Source: J038 sp034437535 (lineage in GTDB: Bacteria; Chloroflexota; Anaerolineae; Aggregatilineales; Phototrophicaceae). From it: a stretch of DNA of 15,873 nucleotides. The notes beneath the pieces are model-generated. The model was not told the DNA's origin. It saw only the letters and a program-made list of their open reading frames with translations, and searched no databases. The stretch lies in NCBI GenBank assembly GCA_034437535.1, contig DAOTTZ010000182.1:1-15873 (forward strand), written 5' to 3'. A program made the translations under genes and the position numbers. This document shows, piece by piece, positions 5,528-12,916 of this stretch (position 1 is its first letter; each line of letters opens with the position of its first letter).

Positions 5528-6844
5528 GTGCGACGCATACAAGACTGGCTAACCAATGTAGACCTGTGGCTGTATACGGCCTTTGTGCTGATTCTGATTG
5601 GCGTTGTGACCGTGACAGTCTGGCGGGCGGAAAACTTATCCAGCGAGCCGATCCCACCGCCGCCAACGGCCCGCCCAACACAACTTGCAATCGCCGCTGA
5701 GCCAGCCCACACCAATACCCCGGTCATAGAGTCAACCGCAGAGCCAACCCTGCCAGCCTCACAGACGCCGCAACCATCGCTAACCCTAACACCAACAACC
5801 GTTGAGATCACCCCGGAACCGACACCAGAGCCAATCGGCATTTTGTTCCACGATGTCACAACCGGCGAGACACTCGACGCGATCTTACAACAGTATGACA
5901 TCACCCTGGACGCCCTGGCGGCGTTCAACGATCAAGCCCGGTTGATTCCGTTACGGGTCGGCCAGCGGTTGGTCATTCCCCTGCGCCCGGCTCAGGTCGA
6001 ACAGATTCGCATCGAAGCCACGCCGGAAATCACCCCGCCGGGTCGCACTGATCAAGGGATTCAGGCGGTCGCCATCGCCCCGCCAGACCGGACACTTAAT
6101 GGATTACCGCTGACTCAATTTGTCATCCTGCCGGAAGATACCCGCACCACCGTGCGCCAGATCTATCAAACCGGGCAATCCCTGGGCCGGAACTCTGCCG
6201 CATTTTCTAAGCTGGGGGATAGCACCATCGAAAACCCGTACTTCCTGGCACCGTTCGACCGGGAAAACTATACCCTGGGAGATTACAGTTATCTCCAACC
6301 CGTCATACAATACTTTACCGGCTCCCACGAGCGCGATAGCATCGCGGTGCGTGTCGGGCTACACACCTGGTCGGTCATGGATCCGATGTGGGCAGGTGGG
6401 CCATGCGAACCGGGCGAACACATGCTGACGTGCGAATTCCGCCTGCATAACCCGGCGTTTCTTTTCATCCGCCTGGGGAGTAATGATGCCGGGGTACCGC
6501 GCTCGGTAGAGCGGAGCTTGCGAGAGATCATCGAATATTGCATTGCTCAGGGCGTGGTGCCGATTTTGGGTACTAAAGCCGACCGTTTCGAAGGGCCAGC
6601 CAACACCAACAATGAGATCATCCGCAAGCTGGCGGACGAATATAACGTACCGCTATGGGATTACGATCTCGTCGCGGCCACCATCCCTGGGCGTGGATTG
6701 ACGGGTGACCGCGTACACATGACCAACTTTTCCCCGGCAGATTACACCCGGCCCGAAGCCTTCCGGCGGGGGCACCCGGTGCATAACCTCTCTGCTTTGA
6801 TGATGCTGGACGCCCTCTTGCCGGTCGTCAGTGGTCAACCGTAG
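5528..6844 (+). CDS. Membrane-anchored LysM-SGNH/GDSL-type hydrolase
   Basis: This 438-residue protein has one N-terminal transmembrane anchor (about 12-32, WLYTAFVLILIGVVTVTV), a Pro/Thr linker (about 40-103), one LysM module (about 108-154; TTGETLDAILQQY, with a VGQRLVIPL end) and an SGNH hydrolase domain from about 190. The SGNH residues are visible: Ser232 in KLGDST, Gly317 and Asn319 in LGSND, and Asp394-x-x-His397 in GDRVHMT. The enzyme is thus likely an active esterase held outside the membrane and directed to peptidoglycan or another glycan, perhaps as a deacetylase or deacylase. The GTG start at 5528 is the first possible one after an in-frame TGA at 5495; no SD is seen, so the start is the weak point. 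The next gene also has a LysM module. The exact substrate is unknown. Confidence 0.85.
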   Translation: MRRIQDWLTNVDLWLYTAFVLILIGVVTVTVWRAENLSSEPIPPPPTARPTQLAIAAEPAHTNTPVIESTAEPTLPASQTPQPSLTLTPTTVEITPEPTPEPIGILFHDVTTGETLDAILQQYDITLDALAAFNDQARLIPLRVGQRLVIPLRPAQVEQIRIEATPEITPPGRTDQGIQAVAIAPPDRTLNGLPLTQFVILPEDTRTTVRQIYQTGQSLGRNSAAFSKLGDSTIENPYFLAPFDRENYTLGDYSYLQPVIQYFTGSHERDSIAVRVGLHTWSVMDPMWAGGPCEPGEHMLTCEFRLHNPAFLFIRLGSNDAGVPRSVERSLREIIEYCIAQGVVPILGTKADRFEGPANTNNEIIRKLADEYNVPLWDYDLVAATIPGRGLTGDRVHMTNFSPADYTRPEAFRRGHPVHNLSALMMLDALLPVVSGQP

Positions 6845-6868
6845 ACTCATCAGCGCGTTAAAATCCCC

Positions 6869-6874
6869 TATAAT
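6869..6874 (+). promoter_or_regulatory. Candidate -10 box of the LysM lipoprotein gene
   Basis: A perfect TATAAT lies 38 bp before the ATG at 6912, in the 67-bp gap between the two LysM genes. The -35 region is poor. It suggests that the lipoprotein gene can be transcribed on its own. Confidence 0.4.
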
Positions 6875-6911
6875 GCGGGATAAATAAGCGACTTAATCAA
6901 AAGGATAACCG

Positions 6912-8162
6912 ATGCGCGGGATCATTCTGCTCCTGAGCTTGTTCACCCTGGCCGCCTGTACGCTCTCTTCCAGTACCGAAGATCCACTGCCGGAATCGAC
7001 AGCGGTCAGCGTAGAGCCGACGATCACCCCAGGTATGACCGTCACCCCACGCCCAACCACAACCCCACTCCCGGTGAATACACCCGCCCCACAATGCACC
7101 CGCCGTATAGACTGGTTCACGTACATTGTCCGGTCAGGCGATACCCTGGCAGACATCGCCGAACGCGCCAACACAAATGTGCAGGCCCTGGTTGATGGAA
7201 ATTGCCTGGCGAATCCTGACTTACTGACGACCGGCCAGCAATTACTGGTACCACGCCTACCCGCAGACCCGGCCAGCCCAACACCGACCAACACACCGCC
7301 ACCGGCCTTACGTGCCCCGGTGAACTTCGCGCCGGTTCAAGCCGTAGAGGCGGGCGTCGTCTTGCTGGAGGCCAACAGCAACACCCAGATCGCATGGACA
7401 GATCTACCAGGCGGGACAGTGGAAGTACGCTTTTACGCGCTACAGGGTGCCAGCCGTCTCTTATTGGGGAGTGACACCAGCGTCGGTGATGGCGTAGCGA
7501 CCCTGGTGTATCGCGCTGGATCTGCCGGGCCACTGGGGGATGTAATCGCCGAAGCCCTGGATGCTGGCGGCAATCAGCGCGGCCAGAGCCAACCGCGTGA
7601 GGTACGCATCCTGCCGGCGGTGCCGCGCACGGGTGGTGTCGGCATCACCCAGACATTGGCCGGGGATGCTGGCAATGTGTCGCTCTTGCGCGGGGCCAAT
7701 GCGACCCTGACCTATGTCAATGCACCCTCCGGCATAACCCGTGTTCGCTTCTTCCTCACCGAGCCAGACGCACAACCTGAACTCATCGGCCTGGATGACA
7801 ACCCGCAAGATGGCTGGCGTGCCAACTGGACGATCCCGCCGAATCTACGGGGTGACGTGGTAGCGCGGGCTTATGACAGCGGCGATAATATTATCGGTCA
7901 GAGTTTCCCGCTGGGGGTAGGCTCCGGGCCGCCACCGGGCCAGGGATGCCAGTTACGCATCAACGCGAGCATTAATTACTTTGCAGATCCCAACACCGAG
8001 CAACAACCAGCCATCGGGAGCCTGAACGCGAACGATACAGTTGAGGTCGTCGGGCGCAGTCTGGCGGGCTGGTGGGCGTTTGACCCGACAGGCGCAACTG
8101 ATGTCGAAGATCTGGCCTGGATCAACGAGAATGCAGATGTAACCGAAGGGGCAAATTGCTAG
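6912..8162 (+). CDS. LysM-containing lipoprotein with two Ig-like repeats and SH3-like C-terminus
   Basis: This 416-residue lipoprotein has a short signal ending in the lipobox LAAC (Cys16). A Pro/Thr linker follows, then a LysM module (about 71-115, YIVRSGDTLADIAERA through TTGQQLLVP). Two beta-sandwich repeats of about 95 residues come next (about 132-235 and 240-335), alike in layout: both hold a VRF strand, a Gly-Asp-VIAEA/VVARAYD strand and a GQS turn. The C-terminus (about 340-416, CQLRINASINYFADP to GWWAFDP and LAWI) looks like a bacterial SH3 domain. AGGA sits 6 bases before the ATG. No catalytic motif is seen, so a glycan-binding or scaffold role in the envelope is inferred. It lies 67 bp after the LysM-SGNH gene, and partnership between the two is plausible. 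Confidence 0.85.
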   Translation: MRGIILLLSLFTLAACTLSSSTEDPLPESTAVSVEPTITPGMTVTPRPTTTPLPVNTPAPQCTRRIDWFTYIVRSGDTLADIAERANTNVQALVDGNCLANPDLLTTGQQLLVPRLPADPASPTPTNTPPPALRAPVNFAPVQAVEAGVVLLEANSNTQIAWTDLPGGTVEVRFYALQGASRLLLGSDTSVGDGVATLVYRAGSAGPLGDVIAEALDAGGNQRGQSQPREVRILPAVPRTGGVGITQTLAGDAGNVSLLRGANATLTYVNAPSGITRVRFFLTEPDAQPELIGLDDNPQDGWRANWTIPPNLRGDVVARAYDSGDNIIGQSFPLGVGSGPPPGQGCQLRINASINYFADPNTEQQPAIGSLNANDTVEVVGRSLAGWWAFDPTGATDVEDLAWINENADVTEGANC

Positions 8163-8208
8163 CGGATGTGGTATCGTTGTGGAAAATGAAGAATTAGGAG
8201 TTTTGTTG

Positions 8209-9417
8209 ATGATATTCGATTACGATACCAAGACCCAGACCATGATCGACCACCTCAAGCGGTTCATGGACGAGCACATTTATCCTAATGAAGCACGTTT
8301 CGAAGCCGCCATCGGGCAGAATGGCAACCGCTGGACGACGCCGGACATGATAGAAGATTTGAAGGCCAAAGCACGGGCCGAAGGATTGTGGAATCTTTTC
8401 CTGCCGGAAAGCGAATATGGGGCCGGGCTGACCAACCTGGAATACGCGCCCCTGGCCGAAGAGATGGGCAAGGTGCTATGGGCCTCGGAGGTATTTAACT
8501 GCTCTGCACCTGATACCGGCAACATGGAAGTGCTGGAACGTTATGGTAATGAAGCCCAAAAAGAACGCTGGCTCAAGCCATTGTTAGCCGGCGAGATCCG
8601 CTCCGCATTTTTGATGACCGAGCCGGATGTCGCGTCTTCCGATGCGCGGAATATTGGCACATCCATCATACGGGATGGCGACGAGTACGTCATCAACGGG
8701 CGTAAGTGGTGGTCATCCGGCGCGATGAACGATCATTGTAAGATCTGGATCGTGATGGGCAAGACCGACCCGGAAGCCAGCACCTACACCCAGCAAAGCA
8801 TGATCCTGGTCGAGCCGGACACCCCCGGCGTAGAATTCGTGCGTCACCTGAACGTGTACGGCTATGACGACGCGCCACACGGCCATGCGGAGATCATCTT
8901 AAACGATGTGCGTGTGCCAGCGGAAAACATCATCCTGGGTGAAGGACGCGGTTTTGAGATCGCACAGGGTCGCCTGGGGCCGGGGCGCATTCACCACTGT
9001 ATGCGGACGATTGGCGCGGCAGAGCGTGCGCTCGACCTGATGTGCCAACGGTTGATGAGCCGTAAAGCCTTCGGCCAGCGGCTTTCTGATATGACCTTGT
9101 GGCAACAGCGGGTCGCCGAAGCGCGTATCGCCATCAATCAAGCCCGTTTGCTCACGCTGGATGCCGCCCACAAGATGGATACCATCGGCAACAAGGGTGC
9201 CCGCGCCGAAGTCGCGATGATTAAGGTCACCGCGCCACGCATGGCACGCGAAGTCATCGACATGGCGATCCAGGCCTTTGGCGGGGCGGGTGTCTCTCAG
9301 GATACCAAGCTCGCTTACCTTTTCGCCCAGATCCGTACTCTGAGCATCGCCGATGGCCCGGATGAAGTTCATAACCGCACCATTGCCCGCCTGGAATTCA
9401 AGAAACACCAGCAATAA
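8209..9417 (+). CDS. Acyl-CoA dehydrogenase, ACAD10/ACAD11-like (LvaC-like)
   Basis: This 402-residue cytosolic flavoenzyme has full ACAD length. FLMTEPDVASSD (Met136-Pro139) is the flavin/substrate loop, INGRKWWSSGA follows, and AFGGAGVSQD and IADGPDEVH (Asp382) form the C-terminal active-site region. The ADGPDEVH form, with Asp where typical ACADs carry Glu in YEG, marks the ACAD10/ACAD11 branch. In that branch the enzyme eliminates phosphate from 4-phosphoryl-acyl-CoA to give an enoyl-CoA (ACAD11 in mammals, LvaC in Pseudomonas levulinate catabolism). ATG 8209 has AGGAG 8 bases before it; the GTG at 8179 has no such support. It ends 2 bp before the kinase gene, which fits coupled expression. 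The exact acyl chain is unknown, and ordinary beta-oxidation activity remains possible. Confidence 0.92.
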   Translation: MIFDYDTKTQTMIDHLKRFMDEHIYPNEARFEAAIGQNGNRWTTPDMIEDLKAKARAEGLWNLFLPESEYGAGLTNLEYAPLAEEMGKVLWASEVFNCSAPDTGNMEVLERYGNEAQKERWLKPLLAGEIRSAFLMTEPDVASSDARNIGTSIIRDGDEYVINGRKWWSSGAMNDHCKIWIVMGKTDPEASTYTQQSMILVEPDTPGVEFVRHLNVYGYDDAPHGHAEIILNDVRVPAENIILGEGRGFEIAQGRLGPGRIHHCMRTIGAAERALDLMCQRLMSRKAFGQRLSDMTLWQQRVAEARIAINQARLLTLDAAHKMDTIGNKGARAEVAMIKVTAPRMAREVIDMAIQAFGGAGVSQDTKLAYLFAQIRTLSIADGPDEVHNRTIARLEFKKHQQ

Positions 9418-9419
9418 CG

Positions 9420-10463
9420 ATGACTGATCAAGCGATGACAACAGGACTCAACCCGGACGCGCTGGAAGCCTATCTGCACGAGCATGTGGATGGCTTCCAG
9501 GGTCCGCTGGAAATTCATGCTTTCGAAGCCGGCCAGAGCAACCCGACCTATAAGTTAGAGACTCCAGGGCATACTTACGTCCTGCGGCGGAAACCGGATG
9601 GCAAGTTGTTGCCGTCCGCCCATGCCGTAGACCGCGAATACCGGGTCATGCACGCCCTGGGGCAGACTGATTTCCCGGTGCCGCGCATGTATCTTTATGC
9701 CGAAGAACCCGATGTCGTGGCGACACCGTTTTACATCATGGATTTTGTGGTCGGGCGCGTCTTCTGGAATGCACGCCTGCCAGATCTGACACCCGAACAA
9801 CGCAGAGATGTGTTCGACGCGATGAATGAGACAATGGCAAAGCTCCACGCCATCGCCCCGGCAGATGTCGGACTGGAAGATTACGGTAAATCCGGTAATT
9901 ACTTCGCCCGGCAGATCGGACGCTGGTCTAAGCAATATAAGGCCAGCGAGACCGAAAGCATCGAGGCGATGGATAAGCTCATCGCATGGTTGCCGGAAAA
10001 CATCCCGGCGGATGACGAGACGCGCATCATTCACGGGGATTTTGGAATGCATAATTTGATGTTCCACCCCACAGAAACACGCATCGTGGCTGTGCTTGAC
10101 TGGGAATTGAGCACATTAGGGCACCCCATTGCAGATTTAACCTATAATATGCTTCCCTGGTATGGGCCGCATGTTGAGGGAATCATGGCGAGCTTCGAAG
10201 GGCTGGATCTAACCGCGCATGGGGTACCTTCTTTTGATGAATACGTCAACCGTTACTGCGAGATCAGCGGGCGGCCCCCGCTGGAAAATCCCGGCTTTTA
10301 CCGGGCGTATAACCTGTTTCGTATTGCGGCTATCTTGCAGGGGATCGTCGGGCGGGCCTTACAGGGCAACGCCAGCAACCCGAACGCCTTGCAGATGAGG
10401 CCCTACGTCCACCCATTAGCGGAGCGCGGCTGGCAAGAAGCGCAATCTGCGGGTGCTGTGTAA
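9420..10463 (+). CDS. APH-family kinase, probable 4-hydroxyacyl-CoA kinase (LvaA/ACAD10-like)
   Basis: This 347-residue kinase has the aminoglycoside-phosphotransferase fold. LRRKP near residue 58 supplies the ATP Lys, His205-GD-FGMHN212 (Asp207) is the catalytic loop, and Asp227-WE in VLDWELSTLGHP is the metal site. All are intact. The text around them (AGQSNPTYKL, HAVDREYRV, DLTYNMLPW) matches the kinase domain found N-terminal to the dehydrogenase in ACAD10/ACAD11 and in LvaA, so I predict phosphorylation of the hydroxyl of 4-hydroxyacyl-CoA. It starts 2 bp after the dehydrogenase stop without an SD of its own, which suggests translational coupling. Here the dehydrogenase comes first, the reverse of the domain order in the fused human proteins. 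True antibiotic resistance is unlikely. Confidence 0.9.
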   Translation: MTDQAMTTGLNPDALEAYLHEHVDGFQGPLEIHAFEAGQSNPTYKLETPGHTYVLRRKPDGKLLPSAHAVDREYRVMHALGQTDFPVPRMYLYAEEPDVVATPFYIMDFVVGRVFWNARLPDLTPEQRRDVFDAMNETMAKLHAIAPADVGLEDYGKSGNYFARQIGRWSKQYKASETESIEAMDKLIAWLPENIPADDETRIIHGDFGMHNLMFHPTETRIVAVLDWELSTLGHPIADLTYNMLPWYGPHVEGIMASFEGLDLTAHGVPSFDEYVNRYCEISGRPPLENPGFYRAYNLFRIAAILQGIVGRALQGNASNPNALQMRPYVHPLAERGWQEAQSAGAV

Positions 10464-10471
10464 CCTTATAC

Positions 10472-10498
10472 GGGGTGGAACCAGCCCGGTTCCATCTC
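10472..10498. terminator. Hairpin between convergent kinase and DJ-1 genes
   Basis: An 11-bp stem with two G-U pairs (10472-10482 with 10488-10498; core TGGAACC/GGTTCCA, loop AGCCC) fills the 48-bp gap. There is no T-run on either side, so it is probably a transcript-end hairpin or Rho-assisted terminator. Confidence 0.45.
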
Positions 10499-10511
10499 GT
10501 CGTTCGTCGGC

Positions 10512-11129
10512 TTAATCTGCCAGCAATGCCACTGTGTCGCTTTCGTCCCAACTGTATTCCATCAACTCCGCCGTGAAGCGGGCCTGTTCCACACCGTGTA
10601 ACTTGGCGATGATGTGCAACGCCATGTCAATCCCGGCGGAGATACCCGCCGATGTGACGACGTGACCGTTATCGACAAACCGTCGATCCCGGTGCAAGGT
10701 GACGGTCGGCTCAAGTTCTGCCAGCGTATCGAACACCGTATGATAAGTCGTCGCGGCGAGGTCTTTCAGCAGGCCGGCTCTCGCCAGGATAAATGCACCC
10801 GTACATACCGAAAGCACCTGCTCTACCCGGCGGGCCTGGGCCTGCACCCAGTCAAGAATCCGTTCGTTGTGCATAGCGGCGCGGGCACCCTGTCCACCGG
10901 GGATCAAGATGATGTCCGGCGGCGGGCAAGTCGCCAGCGTATAATTCGGCTGGACGAGCAGGCCATTACGGGCAGAAACTAACTTGGCGGTCTGCGCGAC
11001 GGTGTAGACGTTGAACAGATGCGTGTCATGGTCGTTAATGTCACGAGTTACTGCGAAAACCTCGAACGGCCCGGCGAAATCCAGCACCTCAGCATCATCG
11101 AAGATCATAATGGCGACGTTACGAGTCAC
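10512..11129 (-). CDS. DJ-1/PfpI family protein, isonitrile-hydratase-like
   Basis: This 205-residue cytosolic protein has the class I glutamine-amidotransferase-like fold. It shows FDDAEVLDFAGPFEVF (Asp17), LIPGGQGAR, the nucleophile elbow SVCTGAFILA (Cys109-Thr110) and TSAGISAGIDMAL. The Asp17/Cys/Thr pattern matches Pseudomonas isonitrile hydratase and related DJ-1-like proteins, and the fold alone is also found in the N-terminal part of GATase1-type AraC regulators, but no DNA-binding domain follows. The GTG start at 11129 overlaps the Nudix gene by 11 bp and has AGGA 9 bases upstream, so the two genes are coupled. It could be an isonitrile hydratase, glyoxalase-like or unknown amidase; I cannot choose. 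Confidence 0.87.
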   Translation of the reverse strand: MTRNVAIMIFDDAEVLDFAGPFEVFAVTRDINDHDTHLFNVYTVAQTAKLVSARNGLLVQPNYTLATCPPPDIILIPGGQGARAAMHNERILDWVQAQARRVEQVLSVCTGAFILARAGLLKDLAATTYHTVFDTLAELEPTVTLHRDRRFVDNGHVVTSAGISAGIDMALHIIAKLHGVEQARFTAELMEYSWDESDTVALLAD

Positions 11130-11658
11130 GGTTGTTTGTCCTTTTCTGGTCGATTACAAAGCGCAAGAGCGCGGCTAGATCCGGCCTGAGCAATTTCTCA
11201 GCGTCTGCTGGTGGGGCCGTCATCACACCCCGCACAACTTCTCCACCGGCGGGCATGGTCGGTTCTGTTACGATTTCTACCTGAGCGTAGCAAACCAGTC
11301 GCCAAAAATCCGGATGCGGGAGATGTGGACGATACGGTTCCTCTAGCCGAGAATGGCACCACCATCCACCTACCAGTCCCAGTGGTGAGACGAGCCGCGC
11401 ACCGGCCTCTTCGCCCAGTTCGCGCCGGATCACCGCCTCAAACGATTCACGCGGTTCCAGGGTGCCGCCGGGAAATTCGGTATAAGTACCCGCATGGTCA
11501 ATTGCCTGGAAATGCACCAGCAAGACTTCCTCGGCGACAAACGGCACCAGTGTTACATTGCCAATTTGCTCGTCCGGCGGGAGTGATTCCAGCTTATAGA
11601 AGCGAACATCCAGAATGTCGCCCCAGGTTGCCGGTTGGAATAGTGCAGAAAACGGCAT
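11119..11658 (-). CDS. Nudix hydrolase
   Basis: This 179-residue protein has a perfect Nudix box, Gx5Ex7REUxEExGU, at residues 65-87 (Gly65, Glu71, Arg79-Glu80, Glu83-Glu84, Gly86). It hydrolyses a nucleoside diphosphate linked to some group, with Mg2+ bound by the Glu residues. The substrate cannot be told from sequence. Upstream the 64 residues hold strands LVPFVAEEVLLVHFQA and TYTEFPGG, as usual. It is the first gene of a two-gene unit; its 3' end overlaps the DJ-1 start by 11 bp. No strong SD precedes ATG 11658 (bases AACCTTTACT), so the start is somewhat less certain. A possible TATAAA lies in the 91-bp divergent spacer. Confidence 0.88.
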   Translation of the reverse strand: MPFSALFQPATWGDILDVRFYKLESLPPDEQIGNVTLVPFVAEEVLLVHFQAIDHAGTYTEFPGGTLEPRESFEAVIRRELGEEAGARLVSPLGLVGGWWCHSRLEEPYRPHLPHPDFWRLVCYAQVEIVTEPTMPAGGEVVRGVMTAPPADAEKLLRPDLAALLRFVIDQKRTNNRDS

Positions 11659-11749
11659 AGTAAAGGTTCATTTATAGAGTGATAACAAGCTCTGTAATCT
11701 ATGATAACCTGTCATCAAGGTTTCGCAAGTAATCTTTAGAAGGGAACTG

Positions 11750-12823
11750 GTGTTGACCCGCCACTTAATCCTCTGCTCCATCATATGCCTGTTAACCTGG
11801 AGTGGAATCACGCAATCCTATGCCCAAACGGAAAGCACCTGTGCTGTAGACGAACTCAGCACCTATGCGGATCTTCCGGCGGGGAGTGACCCGGTGACGT
11901 TGGCCCTCAGCGAAGGGCTGACCCTCATCCCAGAACGGGATGACGCACTCGAAACCCTCCCCACCGGGATGTTTACGAGCGCACAAGCGGTCACCTTCCA
12001 CCAGTTCCCAGATGCGGAAGCCCCCGGAGCCGGGCAACTTCCTGCCGGTCAGACGATCACAGTCTACGGGCAGACGCCTTCTGGCGCGTGGTATCGCTCG
12101 GCTCTGGGTTGGCTCCCCGCAGAATCCGGCACATTGGCCGCTGGGGCAGATGCCCTGATCGTGATTGACGAGATCATCGACGCCTACCCGATGCGCAATC
12201 AAGCCTTTAAGCTGATTGTAGAAGATTACCTGGCCTGTGAAGATCAACCGCCGACGCTTACCATCACCACCCCGGCAGATGCCCCCGCCAACCTGATGAT
12301 AAACGGTGTAGAAATCCGTGCCATCGGGACGCTACGCATCACCATCGCGCCGGATAACAGCCATTTGACGATCATGCGAGAGACAGCCGATGGTCTGCTG
12401 GTGTGGGAAGATAACATCGTCACCCTGGACGCTGAGACGGCGGCGGTGGTCGTCCGGCTCGATGAACTGGGGGATGCACCGCGCCGCTCTCGGCTGGAAA
12501 GCGTCTACGGTGGCGACGCCGGACGCCGCACACTGGAACCCGTATTTCACTACCTGTTGATCGGCCCGGTGGCCGAAGACCAACCCAACCGCGTGTTCTT
12601 CCAATGGGAGATTAGCAACGCGCCGAACGGCGTCGAATACGTGATCGACGGGGGCAAAGCGTGGGAAACCGCCCCGGCCCAAACTTTCTATCTTGAGGTC
12701 GAAGTGGTGGATACAGTCCGCGACATTACCTTGCGCGTCCTGCACAACGACACCTACATCTACCAAACCGTGCAATTCGGCATTCCGGTTACAGGGGTCA
12801 TCTTGCACGACTTCCAACAATAG
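11750..12823 (+). CDS. Exported protein with SH3-like module, unknown function
   Basis: I do not recognise a family. The 357-residue protein has a signal peptide (about 1-25, ending SYA, cleavage before Gln26). Next comes a possible bacterial SH3 module (about 80-130: AVTFHQFPDA, LPAGQTITVYGQ, WYRSALGWLPAE). A beta-rich segment follows (about 165-235; LTITTPADAP, LMINGVEIRAIG, HLTIMRETADG), and then a beta-rich C-terminal part (FHYLLIGPVAED, FFQWEISNAPNGVEYVID). Two Cys (about 31 and 163) may pair outside the cell. No catalytic site is seen. AGGG lies 5 bases before the GTG start. It is divergent from the Nudix gene and convergent with the FAD oxidoreductase. The real start might be the next codon, TTG 11753. 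Confidence 0.75.
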   Translation: MLTRHLILCSIICLLTWSGITQSYAQTESTCAVDELSTYADLPAGSDPVTLALSEGLTLIPERDDALETLPTGMFTSAQAVTFHQFPDAEAPGAGQLPAGQTITVYGQTPSGAWYRSALGWLPAESGTLAAGADALIVIDEIIDAYPMRNQAFKLIVEDYLACEDQPPTLTITTPADAPANLMINGVEIRAIGTLRITIAPDNSHLTIMRETADGLLVWEDNIVTLDAETAAVVVRLDELGDAPRRSRLESVYGGDAGRRTLEPVFHYLLIGPVAEDQPNRVFFQWEISNAPNGVEYVIDGGKAWETAPAQTFYLEVEVVDTVRDITLRVLHNDTYIYQTVQFGIPVTGVILHDFQQ

Positions 12824-12832
12824 GTTATGCGT

Positions 12833-12858
12833 CCGCCAGGGTTTAATAAACCCGGCGG
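12833..12858. terminator. Strong hairpin between convergent genes
   Basis: CCGCC and GGCGG enclose a nested palindrome GGGTTTAATAAACCC with one bulged A, giving a stem of about 10 bp. It lies in the 93-bp gap between the exported protein and the FAD oxidoreductase, which converge. T-runs are short, so it is likely a bidirectional terminator of the weaker kind. Confidence 0.6.
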
Positions 12859-12916
12859 CTTGATAACAGCGTTCTGTACAGCATGATTCGGGCGTGGCAA
12901 AGGTGCCGCGCTCGTT

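Noticed and set aside
5500..5928. 142-codon minus-strand frame opposite the LysM-SGNH gene
   Set aside because: It is the antisense of the Pro/Thr linker (Gly/Val/Ser-rich) and would conflict with the clear TM, LysM and SGNH motifs on the plus strand.
8899..9441. 180-codon minus-strand frame opposite the acyl-CoA dehydrogenase
   Set aside because: Shadow of a strongly conserved enzyme; no motif or SD of its own.
9420..10463. Aminoglycoside resistance kinase
   Set aside because: The APH fold is present, but adjacency to an ACAD11-type dehydrogenase and the ACAD10/11-type motifs point to acyl-CoA metabolism.
11211..11660. 149-codon plus-strand frame opposite the Nudix gene
   Set aside because: The minus strand carries a perfect Nudix box; the plus frame is Pro/Arg-rich and motif-free.
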